From contig JAQSYI010000004.1 in assembly GCA_029256185.1 (NCBI GenBank), positions 62,001 to 126,000 on the forward strand: a DNA stretch of 64,000 bases, given 5' to 3'. The notes under the pieces are model-generated. The model did no database searches. It saw only the letters and a list, made by a program, of their open reading frames with translations, and was not told the DNA's origin. Of the stretch, positions 17,685-26,447 are shown piece after piece (the first letter of the stretch is position 1; the number at the start of each line of letters is the position of its first letter). The position numbers and the translations under genes are program-made. The DNA is from Paenibacillaceae bacterium. GTDB taxonomy: Bacteria > Bacillota > Bacilli > Paenibacillales > NBRC-103111.

Positions 17685-18893
17685 CTATGTCAGCATCTCG
17701 ACGAAGGTTTTGACCCGCATGATTTGTTCCTCCGAAGGGCGCTCCTTATGCACATTGGTTTCCAGGGTGATGACCGGCACGTTAAGGCCCTTGAAATAGT
17801 CCCGCTCGGTCTTTTGCACGACGCTTCCGTACGGGCAGCCGGTAATGGCGGAGGAGATGATGCCCTTGGCGCCGGTTTGCTTGATCAGCTCCTCCACCCG
17901 AAACCGTCTGTAGGTTGCCGAGGTGCCTGCGCCCTCTCCAAGCTCTCCCTGTTTTTGGGAATCGAGGAGATAGTGGGCAATGGATTCCAGCGGCGGAACG
18001 TCCAGACGGTAGTCCTCCGTCCCCACTGCCACCCAGCCGACAATGGCTCCGTGGGACTCTTCGATCACCTTCAGAATCTCCTTGCCGCCGCTGCCTCCGG
18101 CCAGCACGATGGGGATGAAGAACCGCTCCTCCGGAGCTTGTGCCGCCAAGGTCAGCTCCTCAATCAATTGATCCAGCAGCGCAATGTAACGCTCCGGTTG
18201 TCCGAAGTAATGGGTGGAGCCCAGAAGCAATTCCATGGTGGGCACGCTGGACAGATATAAGGGCGCTTTAACCCGCAAATCCAGGATGGTGCGGATTTTT
18301 TGGGACACCAGATTCTTGCGCTTGATCTCTGCCCACAGCTTTTCTTCATCCAGAGGCTTGCCGTCATTAAGCCACAAGGCAACCCGCTCCAACTCCTTGA
18401 CCAGGAACGAGACCACTTCCGGACGCTTGTCTTCGGTTTTGAAGGCCGTCACATTCTCGATGCAGAACACATCGTAGTTATCGCTCTTGGCCAATTCATA
18501 CACGCTGGCGATAGGCTCGCAGACGGACCCGAAATAAATCACCTTGTTGATGGGATCGGGAGCCCGCAGATGCAGCCGTCCGATCATCGCCTTGATCATG
18601 GAGCAAAACTCGGGAGGTATCTGGAAATAATTCTCGGCTACACTTTCGGCGGCGCGGCTTTCGTCCCGCCATAGCTCACTGATGCCCACCGGAATGGTAT
18701 CGCAGGCGTAGATGAGAGGCGCCTCCCACGAAAGACCGCCCCAGATGGCTTTTTGACCTTGGGCAACCAGTTTTTCGATGTAGGAGAGATTATAGGTTTT
18801 TACCAGCTCCTTGATTTCGGCGGTGGCCGATGATTGTGCACCGGCGGCATCTGCCGGCGCATTCCCTTTGTTACCTAGCCACAACGCGCTCAT
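17685..18893 (-). CDS. 2-hydroxyacyl-CoA dehydratase family subunit (HgdB/DCCP-like)
   Basis: 402 residues of the 2-hydroxyacyl-CoA dehydratase / benzoyl-CoA-reductase / double-cubane-protein family. Conserved cysteines lie in YACDTIPVG, FGSVCEPIA and AITGCPYGSV, the usual iron-sulfur ligand regions. Its start overlaps the end of the upstream activase fusion by 23 bases, so the two are translationally coupled and probably form a complex. The family uses oxygen-sensitive iron-sulfur chemistry to dehydrate 2-hydroxyacyl-CoAs or reduce small unsaturated molecules. No CoA-transferase or acyl-CoA gene adjoins, so the substrate is open. Confidence 0.85.
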   Translation of the reverse strand: MSALWLGNKGNAPADAAGAQSSATAEIKELVKTYNLSYIEKLVAQGQKAIWGGLSWEAPLIYACDTIPVGISELWRDESRAAESVAENYFQIPPEFCSMIKAMIGRLHLRAPDPINKVIYFGSVCEPIASVYELAKSDNYDVFCIENVTAFKTEDKRPEVVSFLVKELERVALWLNDGKPLDEEKLWAEIKRKNLVSQKIRTILDLRVKAPLYLSSVPTMELLLGSTHYFGQPERYIALLDQLIEELTLAAQAPEERFFIPIVLAGGSGGKEILKVIEESHGAIVGWVAVGTEDYRLDVPPLESIAHYLLDSQKQGELGEGAGTSATYRRFRVEELIKQTGAKGIISSAITGCPYGSVVQKTERDYFKGLNVPVITLETNVHKERPSEEQIMRVKTFVEMLT

Positions 18894-20934
18894 GGGCTTT
18901 GCTCCTTTTCGCTTGAATCACTTCAATGAATGCTTCGATGCGGGTTTTGATCTGTCCGTGATCGCTGCCCGAGTAGTCGCTTGACAGGTCGAGCACCGGG
19001 ATGTCGAGACTCTGGAAATGGTCGAGAAACGGTTTTTTGGTGATGCCATAGCAGGAGCAGAATTTCAGATAGACATACAGCACGCCGTCGGCCTGGTATT
19101 CCTGGGCCAACTGCCCGGCAAAGCTGATGTTGTCCTCCAGTGTTTTCATGCGGGCGCACGGGGCCTGGTCCAGATATCCGTTAGCCAAGGCCAGGTACGG
19201 ATCGCCTGTCTCGTCGACCGTATCATAGAACGGCTTCAGTCCTGCGCAATGATCCTCCACTACCACATTTACACCCAATTCCCCTTCCAGAATATCCAGA
19301 AGACGCCGGTCTCCGTCAGCTGCAATGCTTCCGCTGATCATTATGCGAAGCGGGCGCGCGCCCGTATCCTTAACCGCAGCGAGCTCGCGGTAGATGCTTT
19401 CGTATGCGTCGATCAGCTTTTCCGGGGGTACATAATAGAAGGCCTTGGCCAGCTCGACAAAATCTCTGCCCGACAGCGGCGGATCGTCCCGCTTGCGCAA
19501 TTCGGAGATGCGCTTGATGAGTCTGCGCAGCGCGTTGTAGTTCACGATCTGTTCCCGGACGCTGTAATCGGGGATCTCCTGTCCCGTCAGCTCCGACAAG
19601 TCCCGCTTCAGCTCCAGAATCTCATCGCGGAAGAACAGGCGGGAAGCTTCCTTGTCCCGCAGCTTGGGCAGATTGAGCAGCTTGATGGGAACGAATTCTT
19701 CAATGACCTCCGTTGCCCGTTTCATGGAGGCGCATGTGTGGAAATTATACAGCTTGTCGACGGCGGTATAGAACGGATCGCCTTGCGCGAAACCGCCGAT
19801 GCAGCTTTTGCTGAAATCGCAGAACACGCTTTGGGTGTACAGCTCTCCCGCCGCCACCGTATCCGAATCACCCGCCTGAAAAAGCCTGGCATGATCCACG
19901 CCAGCGGCCTGAAGCACTTCGACGGGGGTATAGGCGCAGAAATAGCCAATCCTCCGGCGTTCATCGGACTTATCGGAAAAGGCCGACTGCTCCCGGTCAA
20001 TCAATTCCAGAATCTGTCCGGCGGCATCATGCCGCTTGCCGGTGGAAGCCGCTGCAACGCCCGCTGTGCTCTGCGCCTGCTGTGTGGCGTATACTGCCGC
20101 ACCAAGAGCGCCGGCATAAATCATGTTGAAGGCGGATTGGATAAAGGGGGTGCCGATCAGTTCCTCCAGCACATGCCGCATGCCCGGATTATTGGATACT
20201 CCGCCGGTGAAGATCAGCTCGGGCTCGTTGCCCACGCGGCCAAGCAGATTGTTGACGCGGCGGGCCGCCGAATAATGAATTCCCGCGGCAATGTTGGCGA
20301 TGGCGTCGCTGTCGTTGGCCCGCGCACCCTTGGCCCGGAGGGAGATCATCTCCGATTCGGCAAATACCACGCATTGGCTGCTGATATTGGCCGGGTTCTT
20401 CGCATGGAGCGCGTATTTGCCCATCTGTTCAAGGGTAATGCCCAGGAGCACGGCCGATTTCTCCAGAAACTGTCCGGTTCCTGCAGCGCACTTGTCATTC
20501 ATGACGAATTCAACCACCTTGCCTGTGGCCCGGTCCACCTTGATGGCCTTGGAGTCCTGCCCTCCAATGTCAATGATGGTGCGGGTCTGGGGATACAGGG
20601 CGTGGGCGCCCATGGCGTGGCAGGATATTTCCGTCACCACGTCGAAGGGGATGTCGTCGAAGGCAAGGACGATCCGGCCATAGCCGGTGCTTGTAATAAA
20701 TCCAATCTCGCTCCGCTGCACATTGGCAAACTCCAGCAGCTTCCCGATCAGCTCATCGGCTGTCTCCTGCATGAACAGCCCGGTTGCGATATGGGCCGCA
20801 AATATGGTTTGACCCGTGAGCAATACCCCTTTTGAAGCGCGGGAGCCCAGATCAAGCCCGATAACCGGACGGTCGTATGCAAATCTCCAAGCCCGCCCCG
20901 CCGTGAAGTCGCTAATACTGTACTTGATTGTCAT
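18871..20934 (-). CDS. Fusion of acyl-CoA dehydratase activase and 2-hydroxyacyl-CoA dehydratase domain
   Basis: 687 residues. Residues about 22-290 form a BadF/HgdC-type ATPase activase: GLDLGSRASKG phosphate loop, IDIGGQDSKA, and cluster cysteines Cys149 (NDKCAAGTG) and Cys188 (SSQCVVFAES), which bridge a 4Fe-4S cluster in family dimers. Residues about 320-680 are a dehydratase-type domain with FCAYTPVEVL, HTCASMKRA, EDHCAG and KFCSCYGITKKPF. The activase hydrolyses ATP to drive a low-potential electron into the dehydratase; here it is joined to one of the two subunits. The leader carries a terminator-like hairpin. Confidence 0.85.
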   Translation of the reverse strand: MTIKYSISDFTAGRAWRFAYDRPVIGLDLGSRASKGVLLTGQTIFAAHIATGLFMQETADELIGKLLEFANVQRSEIGFITSTGYGRIVLAFDDIPFDVVTEISCHAMGAHALYPQTRTIIDIGGQDSKAIKVDRATGKVVEFVMNDKCAAGTGQFLEKSAVLLGITLEQMGKYALHAKNPANISSQCVVFAESEMISLRAKGARANDSDAIANIAAGIHYSAARRVNNLLGRVGNEPELIFTGGVSNNPGMRHVLEELIGTPFIQSAFNMIYAGALGAAVYATQQAQSTAGVAAASTGKRHDAAGQILELIDREQSAFSDKSDERRRIGYFCAYTPVEVLQAAGVDHARLFQAGDSDTVAAGELYTQSVFCDFSKSCIGGFAQGDPFYTAVDKLYNFHTCASMKRATEVIEEFVPIKLLNLPKLRDKEASRLFFRDEILELKRDLSELTGQEIPDYSVREQIVNYNALRRLIKRISELRKRDDPPLSGRDFVELAKAFYYVPPEKLIDAYESIYRELAAVKDTGARPLRIMISGSIAADGDRRLLDILEGELGVNVVVEDHCAGLKPFYDTVDETGDPYLALANGYLDQAPCARMKTLEDNISFAGQLAQEYQADGVLYVYLKFCSCYGITKKPFLDHFQSLDIPVLDLSSDYSGSDHGQIKTRIEAFIEVIQAKRSKAHERVVAR

Positions 20935-20964
20935 CCGTTCACATCCATAACCCGTTATAGTTTG

Positions 20965-21022
20965 GAAAAAAAGAAAACCAGAAATGAAATGCGCATAGAG
21001 ATACGCTTTTCGTCTCTGGTTT
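20965..21022 (-). terminator. Terminator-like hairpin in the dehydratase leader, possible attenuator
   Basis: On the minus strand AAACCAGA (21022-21015) pairs with TCTGGTTT (20982-20975), an inner GCGTAT/ATGCGC stem stacks inside, and a T-rich run follows to about 20965. It lies between the promoter at 21080-21108 and the activase ATG, so it may attenuate that operon. It could instead end the transcript of the hydrolase at 21119. Confidence 0.6.
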
Positions 21023-21079
21023 ACCAGTAGAGATGGGAATTATTCAATTTAAACAATTCCAATAAGCTAACTTTGAATT

Positions 21080-21108
21080 AGTGTATTCCTAGTTGGCAGG
21101 TTTGTCAA
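21080..21108 (-). promoter_or_regulatory. Promoter of the dehydratase operon with downstream palindrome
   Basis: Minus strand TTGACA (21108-21103), 17-base spacer, TACACT (21085-21080). Downstream, GGAATT and AATTCC arms around a 13-base centre (21036-21060) form a possible operator. Confidence 0.55.
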
Positions 21109-21118
21109 TAGCCTAATG

Positions 21119-21889
21119 TCAGATGTGAATGCGGAAGCTTTTGAACGCAAATTTTCCCTTGCCCTGCATGAGCTCACCCCGGTTATGAATATAGGCGAAC
21201 GCGTCGCTGATTTCACCGATGATACTATTGGGGACATCCAAAGAATAGTGGGCAGGCAGTATTTTCTTCACTGGCAGGCTCCGCACTTTGTTGACAGAAT
21301 TCATAAAATCCACCGGGCTGGTGCTGGGATAATAGGCGTCCAAGGTTCCCTTATAAATGAGATCCCCTGAGAACAAGTAGCCGGTTTCGTCTTCGTACAG
21401 ACAAATATGGCCGGGAGAATGGCCGGGGGTATGGATTACCTGCAGCTGCCGGCCACCCAAATCCACCATGTCCCCTTCATGTAGAATATGGGCGGGATTT
21501 CCCCGGAAAACCGCATATTTATCTATGTCAAAACCCGAGGGAAATACGCACGGCTCCTTTAAAAGATTGCCCTTAACTGCTTCCAGCGGCAGGGGAAAGC
21601 CGTGGATAAGCCAATTGGCGTCACCATGGTGAATACGGATATCGTCAAACAGGCAGTGGCCGCCAATATGATCCCAATGGGCATGAGTCGTGATAACCTG
21701 GATCGGCAGCCCGGTCAGACGAAGCGCTGCCTCCCTGATATTGCCGACACCCAGACCGGTATCGATCAGGGCGGCTGATTTACAGCCAATCACCAGGTAA
21801 GAATGCATTTGTTCCCAGTGCCTGTATTCACTTATGGCATATGTGGACTTGTCTACGCTCTCGATTGTAAACCAGCTGTCCATTTCCAC
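21119..21889 (-). CDS. MBL-fold metallo-hydrolase
   Basis: A 256-residue metallo-beta-lactamase-fold enzyme with the metal motif THAHWDHIGGH, a later TPGHSPGH and FSGDLIYKG, and a C-terminal LPAHYS, giving a full two-metal ligand set. No signal peptide, so it is probably cytoplasmic and glyoxalase-II- or lactonase-like. The ATG follows AGGAGG-rich sequence. It points the same way as the dehydratase operon but has its own upstream region with a 19-base tandem repeat. The substrate is not known. Confidence 0.85.
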   Translation of the reverse strand: MEMDSWFTIESVDKSTYAISEYRHWEQMHSYLVIGCKSAALIDTGLGVGNIREAALRLTGLPIQVITTHAHWDHIGGHCLFDDIRIHHGDANWLIHGFPLPLEAVKGNLLKEPCVFPSGFDIDKYAVFRGNPAHILHEGDMVDLGGRQLQVIHTPGHSPGHICLYEDETGYLFSGDLIYKGTLDAYYPSTSPVDFMNSVNKVRSLPVKKILPAHYSLDVPNSIIGEISDAFAYIHNRGELMQGKGKFAFKSFRIHI

Positions 21890-21902
21890 TCTCCTCTCCT
21901 CC

Positions 21903-21959
21903 TGCCGCTATACCACTCTCTTGTCGCTATACCACTCTACTGTCGTCATATGCCTTGCT
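21903..21959. repeat. 19-base tandem repeat upstream of the MBL gene
   Basis: TGCCGCTATACCACTCTCT-like units at 21903 and 21922 with a degenerate third at 21941. It abuts the ribosome site of the gene at 21889. The rest of 21960-22175 is A+T-rich with no gene. Confidence 0.65.
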
Positions 21960-22175
21960 GCCGTTACACAGCGGACAAGGCTGCTTTGTGCTGAATTATA
22001 CCATGATGAGGCGTAGGCCTGCCCGGGAAATCTCTGCATTCTCCAAGGGGCATGAGAGAAAAAGAATGTTTAAATTCATGTTATATTATCTTCCGCAACC
22101 CAAGCGAAAGGAATGATATATAAACCATTAAAACAAAAATACGCACATAAACATAACATTAAACTGCCGCAACAA

Positions 22176-22204
22176 TTGCAAAAAACAGTAAAAGGACATA
22201 AAAT
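22176..22204 (+). promoter_or_regulatory. Candidate promoter of the purine catabolism operon
   Basis: TTGCAA (22176-22181), 17-base spacer, TAAAAT (22199-22204), in a strongly A+T-rich leader about 130 bases before the first gene. No purine riboswitch or PucR-type site was recognised. Confidence 0.45.
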
Positions 22205-22332
22205 AATAATAATTCTAACAATTATATAACATGGTTTGTCCGCTGAGAAAACAGGATTTCCCGTTTTTGCCCTCCATGTGGGCATAACGGTATTGCATCC
22301 TGAGAGACGGCATTTCGAAAGAGGGTGGTTTC

Positions 22333-23655
22333 ATGGCAAGTCTGTTAATCCGCAACGCTGTCATCATGACCATGAATCCTAACGATGAGGTTCTGCAAGG
22401 CGATGTTCTGATCGAGGGCAACCGGATTGCGAAGGTGGAGTCCGGCATTGCCGACGGCGCCGACCGTGTGCTGGACGCGGGAGGCAAGGTGCTGCTGCCG
22501 GGCTTCGTCCAGACTCATATCCACCTCTGCCAGACTCTGTTCCGCGGCAGAGCGGATGATCTGGCATTGATCGACTGGCTGAGGAAGCGGATCTGGCCGC
22601 TGGAGGCGGCGCACGATGAGGAGTCCGTGTACTATTCGGCCATGCTCGGTTTGGGAGAGCTGATCCGCAGCGGGACCACCACCATTCTTGATATGGAGAC
22701 GGTGCATCATACGGATGCGGCGTTTCAGGCAATCCGGGAGAGCGGCATGCGGGCCTTGTCCGGCAAGGTGATGATGGATCACGGCACGGAGGTGCCCCTG
22801 CCCCTGCAGGAGAAGACGTCGTCCTCTCTGGAAGAGAGTGTCCGTCTGCTGGAGAAGTGGGACGGGGCGGGCAACGGACGGATCAGGTACGCTTTTTGTC
22901 CCCGGTTCGTGGTGTCGTGTACGGAGGAGCTGCTGACGGGAGTGCGGGATCTGGCGGAGCACTACGGGGTGATGATTCATACCCACGCCTCCGAGAACGA
23001 GACGGAAATCGCCCTGGTGGAAGCGGAGCGGGGCATGCGCAACGTTATCTATCTGGATCATATCGGGCTGGCGCGGCCCAACCTGATTCTGGCCCACAGC
23101 ATATGGCTGAACGAAGAAGAGAAGCGGATCATCCGGGAGCGCGGGGTGAAGGTCACCCATTGTCCCGGCTCCAATCTGAAGCTGGCCTCCGGCATTGCTC
23201 AGGTGCCTGAGCTTCTGGCTTCGGGAATCCACGTAGGAATCGGGGCGGATGGCGCCGCCTGCAATAATAATCTGGATATGTTCCAGGAAATGAGGCTGAC
23301 CGCCTTCATCCAGAAGGTACAGCATGGCCCGACGGTAATGAATGCCAGATCCGTGCTGCGGATGGCTACCATGGGCGGGGCTGCCGTACTGGGGCTCGCG
23401 GATAAGATCGGCAGTGTGGAGCCGGGGAAACTCGCGGATTTGCAGCTGCTGGATCTGGAGGACTTTCATGTGTATCCCTCCTATGATGCGGACTGGTATT
23501 CCCGGGTGGTCTATGCAGCCACGCGGGGCGATGTGGATACGGTAGTGATAGACGGGGAAATCGTGATGCAGGGCAAGCAGGTGCGCACGATTGACAAGAG
23601 CAGGGTGCTTCGGGAATCCGACCGCGCGCTCTCCAGGCTGCTCAGCCGGCTGTAA
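22333..23655 (+). CDS. Amidohydrolase family purine deaminase (guanine/8-oxoguanine/5'-deoxyadenosine deaminase-like)
   Basis: A 440-residue TIM-barrel amidohydrolase of the ATZ/TRZ group. Metal ligands are HIH in FVQTHIHLCQ, His in HTHASENE, and the late GADGAACNNN Asp region. The family deaminates adenosine-type nucleosides, guanine or oxidised guanine. As the first gene of a xanthine-to-allantoate operon it most plausibly makes xanthine or hypoxanthine from a purine base, which is inference from context. GAGGGTGG precedes the ATG. 28 bases separate it from the next gene. Confidence 0.8.
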   Translation: MASLLIRNAVIMTMNPNDEVLQGDVLIEGNRIAKVESGIADGADRVLDAGGKVLLPGFVQTHIHLCQTLFRGRADDLALIDWLRKRIWPLEAAHDEESVYYSAMLGLGELIRSGTTTILDMETVHHTDAAFQAIRESGMRALSGKVMMDHGTEVPLPLQEKTSSSLEESVRLLEKWDGAGNGRIRYAFCPRFVVSCTEELLTGVRDLAEHYGVMIHTHASENETEIALVEAERGMRNVIYLDHIGLARPNLILAHSIWLNEEEKRIIRERGVKVTHCPGSNLKLASGIAQVPELLASGIHVGIGADGAACNNNLDMFQEMRLTAFIQKVQHGPTVMNARSVLRMATMGGAAVLGLADKIGSVEPGKLADLQLLDLEDFHVYPSYDADWYSRVVYAATRGDVDTVVIDGEIVMQGKQVRTIDKSRVLRESDRALSRLLSRL

Positions 23656-23682
23656 GGAGCTTGCGGCAGTGAGGTGGGAGAT

Positions 23683-24417
23683 ATGGAGGTTGCAGGATTG
23701 TATCTGGCGGCGGGCAAGAGCAGCAGAATGGGCTTTTCCAAGCTGTCCGCCCCGCTTATCCCCGGATTCGGCATTCCATTGGGAAGCGCTGCTCTTAAGG
23801 AACTGTACCGCTGCGGACTGGAACAGATAGCTGTGGTTGTGCGGCCTGACGATCCGCTGGATTGGCTTGCCGGAGCTCCGGAACGCAGCCCCGGGAGGGA
23901 AGGCGGTCTTGACCTATGGCGGGAAGGGGAGCCGGGAGAGGAAGAGGCACATGCTGCCAGGCCTCCTGGCAACTCCCGTCCATGGATTGTTGCACCGTGC
24001 AAGGAAGCTGACGAGGGAATGTCCGCCTCGCTCCGCTGCGGCTTGCAGGCATTGGAGGCAGCCGGAGAGCCGGAGGCGGTGATGGTGCTGCTGGCGGATC
24101 AGCCCTTGGTTGACGCTGATTGGCTGCGGGAACTGCTGCGGCTCTACAGGAACAATCCCGGGCTGGATTATGCAGCGAGCCAAAGCGGACCGGTTCTGAT
24201 GCCCCCGGTCATTCTGTCTTGGAACCTGTGCCGGGAAGCCAAGGTCCGGCTGCGGGGTGACAGGGGCGCGGGAGCGCTGCTGTCATCGGGAGAATTCAAA
24301 GGGCTGGCATTGATTCAGCCGGAGGGAGCGCATCTGCTGATGGATGTGGACAGTCCCGGGGATCTGGAGCAGGGCCGGCGCTATTGGAGCTTGCGCGCAA
24401 GCGGCCGGGAGCTTTAG
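23683..24417 (+). CDS. pucB: Molybdenum cofactor cytidylyltransferase-like (MocA/PucB)
   Basis: 244 residues from the ATG at 23683; an in-frame GTG at 23674 is an alternative. The N-terminus AGLYLAAGKSSRMGFSKL is the nucleotide-binding loop of MobA/MocA transferases, and VMVLLADQPLVD is the metal-binding segment. By family it adds CMP to molybdopterin so that the cofactor can be loaded into xanthine dehydrogenase, whose subunits are encoded just downstream. An insertion of about 40 residues rich in Gly and Glu sits after residue 60. Confidence 0.8.
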   Translation: MEVAGLYLAAGKSSRMGFSKLSAPLIPGFGIPLGSAALKELYRCGLEQIAVVVRPDDPLDWLAGAPERSPGREGGLDLWREGEPGEEEAHAARPPGNSRPWIVAPCKEADEGMSASLRCGLQALEAAGEPEAVMVLLADQPLVDADWLRELLRLYRNNPGLDYAASQSGPVLMPPVILSWNLCREAKVRLRGDRGAGALLSSGEFKGLALIQPEGAHLLMDVDSPGDLEQGRRYWSLRASGREL

Positions 24418-24531
24418 GAGCGGCGGCGCACATATGCTGGTGCAGTGACAGTGATGGAGCGGGAAGGCGAAGCGGCCGGCAAAATGCAAGCTGCGCATAC
24501 CCGGGATGGATAGATGAAAGGGAGGATCATC

Positions 24532-25542
24532 ATGAACGGGATACATGAGTTGCTGGAGCGGTGGAATCCGGCGGAGCGGGAACAATTGGCGGTGGCTACT
24601 CTTTTGTCGGCGAGGGGCCACTCTTACCGGAAGCAGGGGGCAGTTATGCTGTTCGGCCCAAACGGGCCGGTTGCCGGCAGTTTGAGTCCGGGCTGCATGG
24701 AGGCGGATCTGGCAGGGCATGCGGCCTTGGTGCTGGAGGAGGGAACCGCTTCTACCGTTACTTATGATATGTCCTCGGAGGAGGACCCGCTGTGGGGTGA
24801 GACTTCCTTCTGCGGCGGCTCGGTTTCTGTGCTGCTGGAGCCGCTGGAGGGTCATCTGAAGGATGCGCTGCTGCAGCTGAAGTACTGGCTGTCCCAAGGA
24901 CTTGCCACAGAGATGATCCGCATCTTCGACAACCGGGGCAGGGTGCAGGCTTACAGGCTGAATCTGCAAGGAGGAACAAGCCGCAGATTCGGCAGCGTGA
25001 TCCGCTCCTTCTGGACCTGGTCCACGCTCTATTTCCCCAGGCCGCGTTTAATCCTATTCGGGGCAGGCCCGGACAGCCGTCCGGTGGCGGAGTTGGCCGG
25101 ACGCGCGGGCTTCCATGTTATCGCGAGCGATTGGCGGGATATCGCGGAGGATGTGGCGGCGGCAGCCTGTGAACGGGTGAACGCCCCGTTATCATCCATT
25201 CTGAACGAGGCCGGGTTGCGGCCGGGGGACCGGATTTTGCTGATGAGCCATCAATACCGGCAAGACCGGGAAATCCTGGAGCAGCTTATCCCCCTGCCGG
25301 TCCGTTACATTGGCATTCTCGGCTCCAAAACCCGGGTCGCCCGGCTGCTTGAAGGGCTGGCGGACCTGCCTGATCCCCGGATTCATGGACCGGTAGGTCT
25401 TCCCATCGGAGCGGCAGGTCCCGAGCAGATCGCCATTAGCATCGTGGGGGAGCTTATTCAAGATAGAAGCTTGGAGATGGCGGAACTGGCAGCCGCCAAG
25501 ACGGCCCCAAATGAGCAGATGACCGGCAGAGGGAGGAGTTGA
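24532..25542 (+). CDS. pucA: XdhC/CoxI family xanthine dehydrogenase maturation protein (PucA-like)
   Basis: 336 residues from the ATG at 24532, chosen because AAGGGAGG lies just upstream. The N-terminal XdhC_CoxI segment includes SPGCMEAD (conserved Cys) and the C-terminal Rossmann part begins LILFGAGPDSRPVAELA. Members bind sulfurated molybdenum cofactor and insert it into xanthine dehydrogenase. Its end overlaps the ribosome-site region of the FAD subunit gene, indicating tight coupling. Confidence 0.88.
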   Translation: MNGIHELLERWNPAEREQLAVATLLSARGHSYRKQGAVMLFGPNGPVAGSLSPGCMEADLAGHAALVLEEGTASTVTYDMSSEEDPLWGETSFCGGSVSVLLEPLEGHLKDALLQLKYWLSQGLATEMIRIFDNRGRVQAYRLNLQGGTSRRFGSVIRSFWTWSTLYFPRPRLILFGAGPDSRPVAELAGRAGFHVIASDWRDIAEDVAAAACERVNAPLSSILNEAGLRPGDRILLMSHQYRQDREILEQLIPLPVRYIGILGSKTRVARLLEGLADLPDPRIHGPVGLPIGAAGPEQIAISIVGELIQDRSLEMAELAAAKTAPNEQMTGRGRS

Positions 25543-25547
25543 GCGAG

Positions 25548-26447
25548 ATGGCCATGGAATCCCATGAGTTGCACCTTGGCCCTGGCGAGACAACGGTATG
25601 GCGCCCCAATTCGGTAGAGGAGGCGTGGCAATACAAGCAGCGCTTCGGCGGGTCTGCGCTGTATGTTGCCGGAGGAACCTGGCTTCGCACCCGTTGGGAA
25701 GCACGGCAGTTGCCAAGCCCGCCGGACTGCATCATCAGTCTGGAAAATATAGCGGGACTGCGGTCCCTTTCTTTTCAACAAGACAGGGAGCTGACCATCG
25801 GCGCCTGTGTCAGATTGGCGGAGCTGTTGAGCAGCGGCGTTATTGCGGAGAGCTTCCCGCTGATTATGCTGGCGGCAGCCAATATCGCGGCTCCCTCCAT
25901 CCGCAACCAGGCCACCATCGGCGGCAATGTGATGTCCGGGGTTGGCGATCTGCTGCCTGCGCTGATTGCCGCCGAAGCGGAGATGCTGATATATGACGGA
26001 AGGCGGACGGACAGGATTCCGGTGGAGGACTGGGTGGAATTGAAGTCAAGGCCTGAAGAACTGCTCCTGACTGGCCTGCGGCTTCATGCGGTTGCCGTGA
26101 AGCACAGATGCTTCTTTCACAAAATCGGCCGCCGGGAGCAGTTCACTCCTTCGATAATTACAGCCGCAGGCTGGTATCATGCGGAAGCGGACGGGCAGAT
26201 TGCCAAGATCCGGCTGGCGGCGGGCAGCTCGGCCATGAAGCCCATGCGGCTGCGTCAAGCGGAGATTGCTGCCCTGATCGGCAAACCCGCCAGTCTGGCG
26301 GCCGACGTGCACCGTGCAGTCCGCTCGGAGCTGCCGGAGCTTGCCGATGATTATGCATCCGCGGACTACCGCAAGCTGGCGGCCGCCAATCTTATTGCCG
26401 CCGAACTGCTCAATAACGGAGGTGGAACAGATGCCGCTAAACCGTGA
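25548..26447 (+). CDS. pucC: Xanthine dehydrogenase FAD-binding subunit
   Basis: 299 residues. FAD-contact motifs are VAGGTWL and RNQATIGGNV, typical of CoxM/XdhB-type subunits. It passes electrons from the iron-sulfur subunit to NAD or another acceptor. The ATG at 25548 follows GGAGGA by ten bases; a TTG at 25539 is in frame but too close to that site. It overlaps the Mo-subunit gene by 17 bases. Confidence 0.9.
   Translation: MAMESHELHLGPGETTVWRPNSVEEAWQYKQRFGGSALYVAGGTWLRTRWEARQLPSPPDCIISLENIAGLRSLSFQQDRELTIGACVRLAELLSSGVIAESFPLIMLAAANIAAPSIRNQATIGGNVMSGVGDLLPALIAAEAEMLIYDGRRTDRIPVEDWVELKSRPEELLLTGLRLHAVAVKHRCFFHKIGRREQFTPSIITAAGWYHAEADGQIAKIRLAAGSSAMKPMRLRQAEIAALIGKPASLAADVHRAVRSELPELADDYASADYRKLAAANLIAAELLNNGGGTDAAKP

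Noticed and set aside
19018-20835. Long plus-strand ORF (605 codons) opposite the activase fusion
   Set aside because: The minus strand carries intact activase and dehydratase motifs; the plus frame is a shadow.
21960-22332. Purine (guanine or xanthine) riboswitch before the purine operon
   Set aside because: No match to the conserved junction sequences was seen in this A+T-rich leader.
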